This document shows, in pieces, positions 29,348-37,972 of a DNA stretch of 64,000 nucleotides (its first letter is position 1; each line of letters starts with the position of its first letter). The stretch comes from Streptomyces sp. P9-A2 (GTDB lineage: Bacteria; Actinomycetota; Actinomycetes; Streptomycetales; Streptomycetaceae). The translations under genes and the position numbers were made by a program. Where the stretch lies: NCBI RefSeq assembly GCF_036634175.1, contig NZ_JAZIFX010000001.1, positions 2,232,001 to 2,296,000 of the forward strand, given 5' to 3'. Below the pieces are notes generated by a model. It was not told the origin of the DNA. It worked only from the letters and a program-made list of their open reading frames with translations, and searched no databases.

Positions 29348-30220
29348 ATGACCCGCACGACCCGCAGGCCCCGCACGTTCAGCACCACCGGTACCACCGG
29401 TACCACCGGTACCACCGGTACCACCGGCACGACCCGCGCCACCGCCGGCTCCTCCCGTGGCGTGCGCCTGCGCGCGGTCGCCCTCGGCGGGGCCGCCGTG
29501 GTGCTCGTCGGCGGGCTGACGGCCTGCGGGGCGTCGGCCGCGGACGACACCGACCCCGACCGCCGGTCCTTCGACCTGCCGGGCAGCACCCTCACCGTCG
29601 ACTCCGACGACTCCGCGCTCGAGATCGTCGCCGCGGACCGCACCCCGTCGGGGAAGGTCGAGGTCACCCGGTGGTTCCAGGGGACCGTCGCTCTCGGCAC
29701 GGACCCGAAGGTGACCTGGTCGATGGAGGGCGACCGGCTGAAGCTGCGGGTCACGTGCTCCGGCGTCGTCGCCAACTGCTCCGCCAAGCACCGCATCGAG
29801 GTGCCCCGCGGGGTCGCGGTGAAGGTCGAGGAGGGCGACGGCAGCGTGCGCGCCCGGGGTTTCCGCGACGCGCTGAACATCCGTACCGGGGACGGCTCCA
29901 TACACGTCACCGACACCGCCGGCCCTCTGACCCTGCGTACCGGCGACGGATCGGTGCGGGCCGAGGTCGCGTCCCGCACGGTGCGCGCCCGGACCGGCGA
30001 CGGCTCGATCCGTCTGGAGCTGAGCGCCGTACCCGACCTGGTGGAGTCCCGCAGCGGCGACGGTTCCACCACCGTCGAACTGCCCCGGGCCGCCTACCGG
30101 GTGACGTCCGGGACCGGTGACGGCGCCGAGAAGGTGTCGGTGCCCCGCGACGACACCAGCCCCCATGCGGTGGACGTCCGTACCGGCGACGGGAGCCTCA
30201 CGGTCCGTACGGCGGACTGA
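29348..30220 (+). CDS. DUF4097-family lipoprotein with TGDGS beta-repeats
   Basis: 290 aa. A Thr/Gly repeat near the N-terminus precedes a lipoprotein signal with lipobox GGLTAC (Cys about 59). The exported part (about 65-290) is a series of short beta strands with repeated RTGDGS / EEGDGS turns, about every 20-24 residues, typical of DUF4097 beta-helix adhesin-like domains. It probably sits on the outer face of the membrane. Function unknown. Related proteins accompany cell-envelope stress systems. GGGGGAG lies 5 nt before the ATG. Confidence 0.85.
   Translation: MTRTTRRPRTFSTTGTTGTTGTTGTTGTTRATAGSSRGVRLRAVALGGAAVVLVGGLTACGASAADDTDPDRRSFDLPGSTLTVDSDDSALEIVAADRTPSGKVEVTRWFQGTVALGTDPKVTWSMEGDRLKLRVTCSGVVANCSAKHRIEVPRGVAVKVEEGDGSVRARGFRDALNIRTGDGSIHVTDTAGPLTLRTGDGSVRAEVASRTVRARTGDGSIRLELSAVPDLVESRSGDGSTTVELPRAAYRVTSGTGDGAEKVSVPRDDTSPHAVDVRTGDGSLTVRTAD
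29388..29430 (+). repeat. 9-bp tandem repeat (GGTACCACC)
   Basis: Four to five copies of GGTACCACC near the 5' end of the DUF4097 lipoprotein gene encode GTT units ahead of the signal peptide, lengthening its n-region. Variable copy number would leave the frame intact. Confidence 0.8.
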
Positions 30221-30295
30221 CCGACCCGTGTGTTCGCCCCTCACCGGTGGGACAATGGCCGTCGGGAAGGGCGAACGACAGTACGGGAGAGGGAT

Positions 30296-31795
30296 GTGAC
30301 GGCGATACCAGAGCAGCCGTACTCGCCGTCGAGACCACGCGTGGGCCGTACGCGTGGTCTTCTGTCCGGGGTTTCGGTCTTCCGGGGCCCCGTCTCCCAG
30401 GGCCCCGGAAGGCAGAGCTCCGGAAGGCAGAGCTCCGGAAGACAGGGCCTGGTGGTCACCCGGGGCCGGGTCGCCGGCCCGCTCCGTGACACGCTCACGC
30501 TGACGGTCCTGCCGCTGGTGGTGCTGGCCCTGCCCGCCGCGTTCGCCGGCGGCGGCACCCGGCGCTGGTTCGGCGGGCGGGCCGAGAACCAGCGGGCCGA
30601 GGCGCAGGCCGCCAAGGACGCGGCGGCGGCCGCGTTCTACGAGCTGGACACCGCCCAGCGGGACCTGCGGATCTCCGTCGAGACGATCACCGCCGTGGAC
30701 AGTTCCCCCGCCGCCCGCCGCGCCGTCGCCGACTTCGAGGCGCTCGGCCGCCGGATCGACGAGGCCAGCCACACGTATATCGACGCAGTCGACGCCCATG
30801 ATCTCGACCGCCACGACCTGGACGCCTCCACCGCCTCCCGGGCCCGCACCGAACTGGCCGCCGCCAAGGGTGAGCTGGACCGGGTCAAGCGGGAACTGGA
30901 CCGCTTCACCGACGGGCTCGGCCCCCTCCTCGGCAAGGCCGAGACCCAGCTGGCCCGGCTCGCCCCCGCCGTCGAGCGGGCCCGTCAGGCGCTGCTCGCC
31001 GCGTCGAACGCGCTGGACACCGCCCGTGCGGCGGAGCTGCGGGCCGATGATCTCGCCGCCCGGCTCGCCGCGCTCTCCCCGGAGCTGACCAAGCTGAACC
31101 AGGGCGCCGGGCAGCACGGTGTGCCGCAGACCCTGGAGCGGGCCGAACGGGTCATCCGCCAGGCCGAGGCCATCCGCGCGGAGGCCGACCGGCTGCCGGA
31201 ACTGGCCGCGGAGACCGGCCGCCGGGTGGTCTCCCTGCGCACCCGCGCGCAGGCCCTCACCACCCGTTCCGAGCAGGTGGAGCCGGTGCTCAGCGAGCTG
31301 CGCCGGCGCTTCAGCGCCGCCTGCTGGCAGGACCTCCAGGGCGTCCCCGACCTGGCCACGGAGAACGTGCGACAGGCCGAGAGCAAGCTCGCCGAGGCGG
31401 GCACCGCGCGCGACGAGCAGCGCTGGGCGGACGCCACCGCTCTGCTGTCGACCGTACGGGCGCTGCTGAACACGACCGACGAGGCCGTGTCCGCCGCCGG
31501 AGACCGGCTGCGGCAGCTGAACGCCGTGCAGAAGGACCCGGAACAGGAGATCGAGCGCACCCGCTTCGCCATCCGGGACGCCCAGCGCCTGGCCATGGCC
31601 GGCCGCCACACCCCGGACCCGCGCCACGCGCACCCGCTGGACAGTGCCGTGGCCCGGCTGGAGCGGGCCGTCGCCGGGCTGGAGGGCCGCCACCCCGACT
31701 ACTGGCACTTCCTGACGGAGACGGAAGCGGTCCGACAGTCGGTGGCACGGGTGGTGTCCCTGATCCGTGAGGACCGGGGCGGCTCCGCCGGCTGA
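30296..31795 (+). CDS. Coiled-coil membrane-associated protein of unknown function
   Basis: 499 aa from GTG 30296 (GAGAGGG 3-8 nt upstream). It has an N-terminal positively charged region with GRQSSGRQ repeats and one membrane helix (DTLTLTVLPLVVLALPAAFAGG, about 65-86). It continues as a long alpha-helical coiled coil rich in Ala/Glu/Arg/Leu heptads to about 440 (for example RTELAAAKGELDRVKRELDRF). No enzyme motif is seen. It resembles actinobacterial TPM/phage-shock-associated coiled-coil proteins in architecture only. It follows the DUF4097 gene by 75 nt and may be co-transcribed. Confidence 0.8.
   Translation: MTAIPEQPYSPSRPRVGRTRGLLSGVSVFRGPVSQGPGRQSSGRQSSGRQGLVVTRGRVAGPLRDTLTLTVLPLVVLALPAAFAGGGTRRWFGGRAENQRAEAQAAKDAAAAAFYELDTAQRDLRISVETITAVDSSPAARRAVADFEALGRRIDEASHTYIDAVDAHDLDRHDLDASTASRARTELAAAKGELDRVKRELDRFTDGLGPLLGKAETQLARLAPAVERARQALLAASNALDTARAAELRADDLAARLAALSPELTKLNQGAGQHGVPQTLERAERVIRQAEAIRAEADRLPELAAETGRRVVSLRTRAQALTTRSEQVEPVLSELRRRFSAACWQDLQGVPDLATENVRQAESKLAEAGTARDEQRWADATALLSTVRALLNTTDEAVSAAGDRLRQLNAVQKDPEQEIERTRFAIRDAQRLAMAGRHTPDPRHAHPLDSAVARLERAVAGLEGRHPDYWHFLTETEAVRQSVARVVSLIREDRGGSAG
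30408..30450 (+). repeat. 18-bp tandem repeat (GRQSS units)
   Basis: About 2.5 copies of CCGGAAGGCAGAGCT in the 5' part of the coiled-coil gene, encoding GRQSSGRQSSGRQ just ahead of the membrane helix. Confidence 0.7.
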
Positions 31796-31912
31796 CCGGG
31801 ACGGATCCGGCCCGGCCGTCTCCCGCCACAATCCGCGACCCGTGCCCCCCACACCTCGGCCGGCGGCCACCGTCACAGGCCACAATCGCCATCCGCCGGT
31901 TAGCCTGTGCTC

Positions 31913-32140
31913 ATGCCTCGCTACGAGTACCGCTGCCGGACCTGCGGCGACACCTTCGAACTGAGCCGTCCCATGGCCGAATCCGCTGCCCCGGCCGACT
32001 GCCCGGCAGGACACGACGACACCGTGAAGCTCCTGTCCACGGTCGCCGTGGGCGGTGCCGCCCAGGCACCGGCCGCCGCTCCCCGCGCGGGCGGAGGCGG
32101 TGGTGGCGGGGGCTGCTGCGGCGGGGGCTGCTGCGGCTGA
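31913..32140 (+). CDS. FmdB-family zinc-ribbon protein
   Basis: 75 aa. MPRYEYRCRTCGDTFELSRP is the diagnostic FmdB/CxxC zinc-ribbon start. The second pair is non-canonical (CPAGHD, a Cys and His). The C-terminus is unusual: GGGGGGGGCCGGGCCG, with two CC pairs that could bind metal. The family acts as a small regulatory or metal-sensing protein. TAGCCT six nt before the ATG and absence of a Shine-Dalgarno suggest leaderless translation. Confidence 0.88.
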   Translation: MPRYEYRCRTCGDTFELSRPMAESAAPADCPAGHDDTVKLLSTVAVGGAAQAPAAAPRAGGGGGGGGCCGGGCCG

Positions 32141-32240
32141 CCTCCCCCACTCCGGCGGCACCCGGCGCCGGGGCGCGGCCGGAGGGCTGTCGGCGATCTT
32201 CCTCAGGTTCTCTTCAGTTACGGCTCCGTACGGTTGCCCG

Positions 32241-33017
32241 ATGACAGTCATCGCAGCCCACACCGTGTCCGCCGCAGCCGGCGGGGAAGCCGGGCCCCAG
32301 TGGGTCAACGGCCTTATGGACACCTTGGGTGCGCCGGGGGCGGGTCTCGCCATCGCGTTGGAGAACCTCTTTCCGCCGCTGCCGAGCGAGGTGATCCTGC
32401 CGATGGCCGGGTTCGCCGCGAGCGGCGGGCGGATGGGTCTGCTCGCCGTGCTGCTGTGGACGACGGCCGGTTCGGTGATCGGCGCGCTCGCCCTGTACGG
32501 CGTGGGTGCGCTGCTCGGCCGGGAGCGGACGGTGGCGATCGCGGGGCGGCTGCCGCTGGTGAAGGTCTCGGACATCGAGAAGACAGAGGCGTGGTTCCTG
32601 CGGCACGGGACCAAGGCGGTGTTCTTCGGCCGGATGATCCCGATCTTCCGCTCGCTGATCTCGGTGCCGGCCGGTGTGGAGCGCATGCGGCTGTCCGTGT
32701 TCCTCGGTCTGACCACGCTGGGCAGTGCCATCTGGAACACCGCCTTCGTGCTCGCGGGCTACACGCTGGGCGAGAACTGGCAGCAGGTCACGACCGTCGT
32801 GTCGGCCTACTCGAAGGTGGTCCTCGGCCTGGCCGCGCTGGCGGTGCTCGCGTTCCTCGTCCTGCGGATGCTGCGGCCGGGTGCCGGCCGCGGGCGGCCC
32901 GACCGGCAGGCGGGCACGGAGGGGGGACGGCCGTCGGGCTCCTCCGAGGAGGACGGTCCCGAGGAGGAGTACCCCGCCGGCCGGTACGACCTGGCCGGCC
33001 AAGAGCGCCACGGCTGA
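32241..33017 (+). CDS. DedA family membrane protein
   Basis: 258 aa, about five helices. The family motifs are clear: ENLFPPLPSEVILPMAGFAASGG (N-terminal re-entrant loop with E and P) and FFGRMIPIFRSLISVPAGVERM (R-x-x-P-x-x-R-x-x-x-x-x-x-A-G). The C-terminal tail (from about 215) is charged and disordered. DedA proteins are linked to lipid-carrier flipping and pH or drug tolerance. TACGGT ends six nt before the ATG, with no Shine-Dalgarno, again a leaderless pattern. It is paralogous to the shorter DedA at 27450. Confidence 0.92.
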   Translation: MTVIAAHTVSAAAGGEAGPQWVNGLMDTLGAPGAGLAIALENLFPPLPSEVILPMAGFAASGGRMGLLAVLLWTTAGSVIGALALYGVGALLGRERTVAIAGRLPLVKVSDIEKTEAWFLRHGTKAVFFGRMIPIFRSLISVPAGVERMRLSVFLGLTTLGSAIWNTAFVLAGYTLGENWQQVTTVVSAYSKVVLGLAALAVLAFLVLRMLRPGAGRGRPDRQAGTEGGRPSGSSEEDGPEEEYPAGRYDLAGQERHG

Positions 33018-33054
33018 CGCTTCTCGCGGCTGACCCCTTTCGCGGCTTCCGCTC

Positions 33055-33091
33055 GGCCGCACCGAGACCCGTCTCGGTCCCGGTGCGGCCG
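33055..33091. terminator. Bidirectional terminator
   Basis: 10-bp stem GGCCGCACCG / CGGTGCGGCC with a nested ACCGAGAC/GTCTCGGT hairpin, in the 93-bp gap between the DedA gene and the convergent HAD gene of the Ter locus. Confidence 0.75.
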
Positions 33092-33110
33092 CCTCAGCAG
33101 TGCGGCCGAC

Positions 33111-33923
33111 TCACCGGCCTTGGCGCGCCGCTCCCAGGAACTCCCGCAGGATCTCCTCCCCGGCCACGACCCCGCGCTCGGGGAGCGCGGTGATCCCGGG
33201 GGCCGTCCAGTCGGCGTCGGCCAGTTCACCGTGGCCGGGGCGCCAGCCCCGGTCGGCGGCGAGCAGCAGGTCGGCGTCGAGGAGCGAGTCGCCGGCGGCG
33301 AGGGTGAGGTCGGCACCGGTGCGGCGGGCGACCTCGCGCATGGCCGCGCTCTTGGTGAGCGGCTTGGGTACGGCGTAGATCTTGCGGCCCTGCAGGGAGA
33401 CCGTCCAGCCGCGGTTCTCCGCCCAGACGGCGAGTTCCTTCACCCACTGCTCGGGCAGCAGCTCCCGCTCGACGACGAGGTAGGCGAAGAGGTCCTCGGC
33501 GACGCGGTGCTTGCGCGTCCAGGCCGGGTCGGCGGTCCGCTCCAGGTGCGCCCGCACCTCGGAGAGCGGGGCGCACTCGGCGGCGAGGCGAGCACTCACC
33601 CGAGCGTGCCAGTCCGGGTCGGTCTCGCCGTCGACCAGGAGGTGGCCGCCGTTGGCGCAGATCGCGTACGCCGGGGCGGGGCCGGGGAGGCTGATGCGCC
33701 GGTACTGCTCGCGGGTGCGGGTGGTGGTCGGTACGAACACGGCGGCGTCGCCGAGTTCGGTGAGGAGCCGGGCCGCCGTCTCCGTCAGGTAGGACAGCGG
33801 GCGGCTCTCGTAGACCTCCACGCACAGCAGGCGCGGGGCGTCGGCGTCGGGCCCGGTCAGGGCGAGGGCGTTGGCGGAGTAGATGAGGGTGCGGTCGAGG
33901 TCGCTGGCGACGAGGACGGTCAT
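33111..33923 (-). CDS. HAD hydrolase of the Ter locus (trehalose-phosphatase-like subfamily)
   Basis: 270 aa. Motif I is ASDLDRTLIYS (residues 6-16), motif IV region is AAGDSLLDADLLLAAD, and a C2-type cap lies between, as in HAD-IIB enzymes. It is the last gene of a minus-strand unit with the PRTase-TRSP-StiP-PELOTA fusion: the ATG at 33923 overlaps that gene's TGA by one base. HADs of this type are a fixed part of the biosynthetic module described for Ter stress systems, where they are thought to dephosphorylate a nucleotide-like product. The substrate is not known. Confidence 0.88.
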   Translation of the reverse strand: MTVLVASDLDRTLIYSANALALTGPDADAPRLLCVEVYESRPLSYLTETAARLLTELGDAAVFVPTTTRTREQYRRISLPGPAPAYAICANGGHLLVDGETDPDWHARVSARLAAECAPLSEVRAHLERTADPAWTRKHRVAEDLFAYLVVERELLPEQWVKELAVWAENRGWTVSLQGRKIYAVPKPLTKSAAMREVARRTGADLTLAAGDSLLDADLLLAADRGWRPGHGELADADWTAPGITALPERGVVAGEEILREFLGAARQGR

Positions 33924-36553
33924 CAGGACGTCACCGCCCTGCCGTCGGCGCCGGTCGCGCCGCGCGTGTACCGGGGGTGGATCAGACCGACGCAGGTGTA
34001 CGGCAGTCCCTCGACCTCCTCGACGGGAACGCCCCGCTGCTCGGCCAGCAGCCTTACGTGGTCGAGGTCGTGGCCGGCTCCGGCGCGCGCGAGGATCTTC
34101 CACGGCACCCGGCGCAGCAGGACGCGGGTGGTCTCGCCGACGCCGGGCTTGACGAGGTTCACGTCGTGGATCCCGTACTCCTCACTGATGCGTTCGACCG
34201 CGGCCCAGCCCTCCCAGGTGGGGGTGCGGTCGGTGGCGAGCAGTTCCTTGGCCTGGGCGCAGGCGTCGTCCGTGACCTCGGGGAAGCGGGCGGAGACGGC
34301 GTCCAGGAAGGCCACCGAGGCGTCCGCGCCGACGAGTTCGCGGTAGAACTTGGCGCCGTGGAAGTCGTCCGGACCGACCAGGTCGGCGCGCAGGACGGTG
34401 CGTGAAATGAGGCCGGAGACGGTTGAGTTGAGGCAGGCGGACGGGATCAGGTAGTCCTCGCGGGTGCCGTACGTCCGCACGCAGGAGCCGGGGTCCGCCA
34501 GTACCGCGATCTCCGGGTCGAAGCCGGTGACGCCGTGGCTCTTCTCGAACTCCTCGACAGCCTGAGCGAGTTCGCGGGTGATGGCGCCCTTGCCGGTCCA
34601 GCCGTCGACGAAGACGACGTCCCGGGGGTCGTGGTGGGCGGCCAGCCAGCGCAGCGCGTTGGCGTCGATGCCCCGGCCGCGGACGATGGAGACGGCGTAG
34701 TGCGGGAGGTCGAGCCGGTGGTGGTACTGGGCCCAGCGGCGCATCAGGATGCCGATGGGGGTGCCGGCCCGGGCCAGGGAGACGAGCACCGGGCGCGGGG
34801 ATCTCTCGGCGAGCACGGTTTCGGTGACCACGCCGACCGCGTGGGCGAGGCGGGCCGCCGAGGTGTGCAGGGCCGCGCGGAACAGCTCCTGGTAGTCCAC
34901 GCTCGGCTGGTATTCGACGGGCAGGGACTCGGCGTAGTGCGCGCCGCCGCTCTGGATGGCCTCCTCGCGTTCCTCGGTGGGTGCCTCCAGGGTGACGTCG
35001 GAGAGGTCCTGGAGCAGCCAGCCGACTTCTTCGGGCGCGTACGAGGAGAAGGCGGGGCCGCGAAGGGGCTCGGGCAGCATGGGGGCGGGCCTTTCGGGGG
35101 CGGCCGGGGCGTCCGGTCCGGCCGGCGCGTCAGGTGGGGCGGGTGCGTACGACGGTACGACCGCGAGGAGAACCTGCGGGGTGTGGGCGGCCAGTTCGGC
35201 CAGCAGCCCGCCGGGCGCGTGCAGGGCGGGGGTGTCGGCCGCCGAGTCGACGACGGCGACGACGGTGTCGAAGCCGGCTCCGGCGACGTTGTAGGCGTAG
35301 CGCTCGCCGGGGCCGTCGGCGGGGTCGTCGTGGGCGGGGAAGGCCAGCCGGGTGCGTATCGCGTAGCCGGGGTCGTCCACGGCGAGGACGGGCGAGCGGG
35401 TGGTGGTCGAGAAGCGGACCTCGGCGCCGTCCTTCCGGACGGCCGGTGTCCGCTCCGGACTCTCTCCCTGCTTCTGTTCCCGCCTCTCTCCCAGCTTCTG
35501 TTCCAGTGTGTGGGCGAGGCGGAGCGGGGCGTACATCAGTTCCTCGAAGCCGAGGACGAGGACGCGGCGTGCGCCGTCGGGCAGGGCGTCGGCGAGCCTG
35601 TCGGCCATGGCGGGCAGGGCGTCGTCCAGGCGGGCGCGGTGCGCGGGCGTGAACCCGTGCCGCCCGCCGTCGGGCAGCCCGTCCGGCCAGCCCAGCTCGA
35701 CGCGCGCGACCCGGCCGGCCCGCGGTGCCGTCCCGGCCGCCGTCTGCGCGACCGTCTGCGCCTCCGCCTCCTGGCGGGCCACGAGCTCCCTCCCCTTCTC
35801 CAGCACGCCCTCCGGGAGCCGTACCGTGCCCGAGAGGGTCGTCACCAGGTCGACACGGGCGCCGATCCCGTGGGCGAAGTCGTCCAGCCGGCCGGTGTCG
35901 GCGGGCGAGCGCATGTCGACCAGGGCGACGACCACGTACCGCCGCCGGGGGTGGCGTGCGTGCAGGTCGCGGATGGTGTTCAGGACCGTGTTGCCGGTGG
36001 AGAACTCGTCGTCGACCAGGACCAGCGGCCCGTCCCCGGCCAGCAGCCCGGGGTCCTCGGGGAGCAGCAGGTGCGAGGTGGCGTGGGAGTGGGACTCCTC
36101 GAAGCCGCCCGCCGTGGCGACCCCGGGGACCGGACGGCGGGTGGAGTGCAGACAGGGGGCGACGCCCAGGCCGTCGGCGACCGAGTGGCCGAGGCCGGTG
36201 GCGGTCTCGGCGTACCCGAGGACCACCGCCCGGTGCGCCTGTTCGCCGAGCAGTTCGCGGACCCGGCGGCCCAGGGCGACGCCGTGGCCGTACACGACGG
36301 CGGGCGACTGCGGTACGTGCTTGCCGAGGACGTGGGACACCAGCAGGTGCGCCCGCTTGGGGTTGCGGCGCAGTGCCAGCCCCAGCAGCCCGGTCAGCCG
36401 GTCGTCGCCCGCCAGCTCGACGCCGAGGCGCTCGGCGACCCAGCTCCCGGACCAGACATCCCCGGCGGGTATGTCCCCGGCCGGTATGTCCTCGCCGGTC
36501 CGCGATCCGTCGCGCGCCTCGCGGCGCACTCCCTCGTTCACTGCCTTCTCCAT
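33923..36553 (-). CDS. Four-domain Ter-module enzyme: PRTase-TRSP-StiP(PRTase)-PELOTA
   Basis: 876 aa. An N-terminal phosphoribosyltransferase domain (about 35-250) has the PRPP loop VLVDDEFSTGNTVLN at 178-191. A TRSP domain follows (about 275-470, with VLVLGFEELMYAPLRLA). The third region (about 540-790) is StiP/PRTase_1, with LARAGTPIGILMRRW, HYAVSIVRGRGID and FVDGWTGKGAI. The C-terminus (about 800-870) resembles the PELOTA RNA-binding domain (VNLVKPGVGETTRVLLRR). In other bacteria these occur as separate Ter-operon genes thought to make a nucleoside-like metabolite. Here they are one chain. It is coupled to the HAD gene, with an HpcH/HpaI lyase 49 bp upstream. Confidence 0.85.
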   Translation of the reverse strand: MEKAVNEGVRREARDGSRTGEDIPAGDIPAGDVWSGSWVAERLGVELAGDDRLTGLLGLALRRNPKRAHLLVSHVLGKHVPQSPAVVYGHGVALGRRVRELLGEQAHRAVVLGYAETATGLGHSVADGLGVAPCLHSTRRPVPGVATAGGFEESHSHATSHLLLPEDPGLLAGDGPLVLVDDEFSTGNTVLNTIRDLHARHPRRRYVVVALVDMRSPADTGRLDDFAHGIGARVDLVTTLSGTVRLPEGVLEKGRELVARQEAEAQTVAQTAAGTAPRAGRVARVELGWPDGLPDGGRHGFTPAHRARLDDALPAMADRLADALPDGARRVLVLGFEELMYAPLRLAHTLEQKLGERREQKQGESPERTPAVRKDGAEVRFSTTTRSPVLAVDDPGYAIRTRLAFPAHDDPADGPGERYAYNVAGAGFDTVVAVVDSAADTPALHAPGGLLAELAAHTPQVLLAVVPSYAPAPPDAPAGPDAPAAPERPAPMLPEPLRGPAFSSYAPEEVGWLLQDLSDVTLEAPTEEREEAIQSGGAHYAESLPVEYQPSVDYQELFRAALHTSAARLAHAVGVVTETVLAERSPRPVLVSLARAGTPIGILMRRWAQYHHRLDLPHYAVSIVRGRGIDANALRWLAAHHDPRDVVFVDGWTGKGAITRELAQAVEEFEKSHGVTGFDPEIAVLADPGSCVRTYGTREDYLIPSACLNSTVSGLISRTVLRADLVGPDDFHGAKFYRELVGADASVAFLDAVSARFPEVTDDACAQAKELLATDRTPTWEGWAAVERISEEYGIHDVNLVKPGVGETTRVLLRRVPWKILARAGAGHDLDHVRLLAEQRGVPVEEVEGLPYTCVGLIHPRYTRGATGADGRAVTS

Positions 36554-36602
36554 GGATTCCTTGCCGTCGGTCCGGTCGGTCGGGTCGGTCGGGTCGGTCG
36601 GG

Positions 36603-37769
36603 TCACTTGGCCAGGCCGGCCGCGAGCAGCTCCACGAACCCGATGTCCTCGTTCGCGACGCCGAACACCTCGGCGCGCAGCACGGTCCGCTCGGCCCAGG
36701 CGCGGTGCGGCTTCACCTCGTTCATCTTGTTCGTGTACGCCGACCTCATGACACCGCCGCCGTCGCGTTCCGGCCGCAGGATGTCCTGGGCGTCGCTGTA
36801 CTCCTCGTGGCTGACGACGGACAGCGCGTGCACGGGCAGGACGTGCGAGGGGTGGATGCAGGTCTTGCCCTGCAGTCCGTTGGCCCGGTCCAGGGAGATC
36901 TCCCGCAGCAGGCCGTCCATGGCGTGCTCGATCAGTGACTGGCGCAGCTCCACGGCCTTCACCTCGAGGAACGGGCTCTGCCGCAACTGCGGTTTGAACA
37001 TGCGCTCCTGGGCCCGGAAGTACTCCCAGACCGGCCCGGTCACGGTGAATCCGGTGCCGTCGACCCGGGCCAGCATGTTCACCACGTCGGCGATCACGGA
37101 GGCGACGATCTGGAGGTCGTAGGCCGTCATGTCGGGACCGCGGCGCAACCCGTACGGGGAGCAGAAGTCGGTCACGCCGAGGCGCAGGGCGAGAACCCGG
37201 TCGCGGTACTTGTCGACCGCGCGGAGGATGCCCTCGAGGGTCTCCACCCGGGTCTCGCGGTAGAGCAGCTCCGGGGACTCCAGCACCGGCATCGCGAAGA
37301 GGCGGTGTCCGCCGGAGGCCTCGGCGACGGTGAGGGCCTCGAGGAAGGGCGTGCCGCGTTCCTCGGTGAACTTCGGCAGGACGAACCCGGACAGCAGCCC
37401 GGCGGTGGGGCCGAGGCGTCGGACGAGGTCGGGTATCTGCTCGGGGGTGCGGACCCGGATGAACAGCAGCGGCAGATCGGCCCCTGACCGGCCGGCCAGG
37501 TCGGCGAACTGGGCCACGAGGTTCGCCTCGCCGGCAGCCACGTCGTCGTCGCCTATGGAGTCCTCGAGGCACAGCACCATCGAGACCACGCCGTTCCCGG
37601 CCTGCTTGACGATGTCGTCGGCGAGCCGGGGGCGGGTCGCGGGGCTGTACAGCGTGGCACCGAGGGCCATGGAGAGCAGGCGGGCCGGGGACCGGGCCGT
37701 GAACCGGCCCGGCTCCCGGTGGAAGAGACGTTTCCGCGCCGCAGGGGCGATCTGTCCGAAGTGATGCAT
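36603..37769 (-). CDS. HpcH/HpaI aldolase / citrate-lyase family protein of the Ter locus
   Basis: 388 aa. TIM-barrel lyase features include MVLCLEDSIGDDDVAAGE (acidic metal ligands), LLFIRVRTPEQIP with a catalytic Arg, MPVLESPELLYRE, and LRLGVTDFC for Mg2+ binding. A GKTCIHPSHV segment matches the citrate-lyase beta-subunit family. It probably carries out C-C bond formation or cleavage on an acyl-CoA or keto acid in the Ter biosynthetic module. GGGGGAG lies 4 nt before the ATG. It starts the minus-strand operon with the PRTase fusion and HAD genes, and is divergent from a TerD-family gene. Confidence 0.87.
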   Translation of the reverse strand: MHHFGQIAPAARKRLFHREPGRFTARSPARLLSMALGATLYSPATRPRLADDIVKQAGNGVVSMVLCLEDSIGDDDVAAGEANLVAQFADLAGRSGADLPLLFIRVRTPEQIPDLVRRLGPTAGLLSGFVLPKFTEERGTPFLEALTVAEASGGHRLFAMPVLESPELLYRETRVETLEGILRAVDKYRDRVLALRLGVTDFCSPYGLRRGPDMTAYDLQIVASVIADVVNMLARVDGTGFTVTGPVWEYFRAQERMFKPQLRQSPFLEVKAVELRQSLIEHAMDGLLREISLDRANGLQGKTCIHPSHVLPVHALSVVSHEEYSDAQDILRPERDGGGVMRSAYTNKMNEVKPHRAWAERTVLRAEVFGVANEDIGFVELLAAGLAK

Positions 37770-37837
37770 GAACTCCCCCTGGGCCGTTGGACATGCTGAG
37801 GAATGGCTGTGGAATGTCGGAAGGTGGCCGGTAATAG

Positions 37838-37847
37838 TACGTACGTA
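37838..37847. promoter_or_regulatory. Palindrome in divergent Ter promoter
   Basis: TACGTACGTA, within an AT-richer island (AATAGTACGTACGTATCGAT), lies between the lyase gene and the plus-strand TerD-family gene. It could be an operator or promoter core. No regulator gene is adjacent. Confidence 0.3.
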
Positions 37848-37972
37848 TCGATGTCGGCGGTTCCCGCCGGGTGTGAACTTCGGGTGACCCGATCATGTCG
37901 GTGCCGGTCGGCGTCGGCGCGTGCCGGTACCCCGCATTGTCGTGACCAGGACGGAGAAGGCAGGATGACCGC

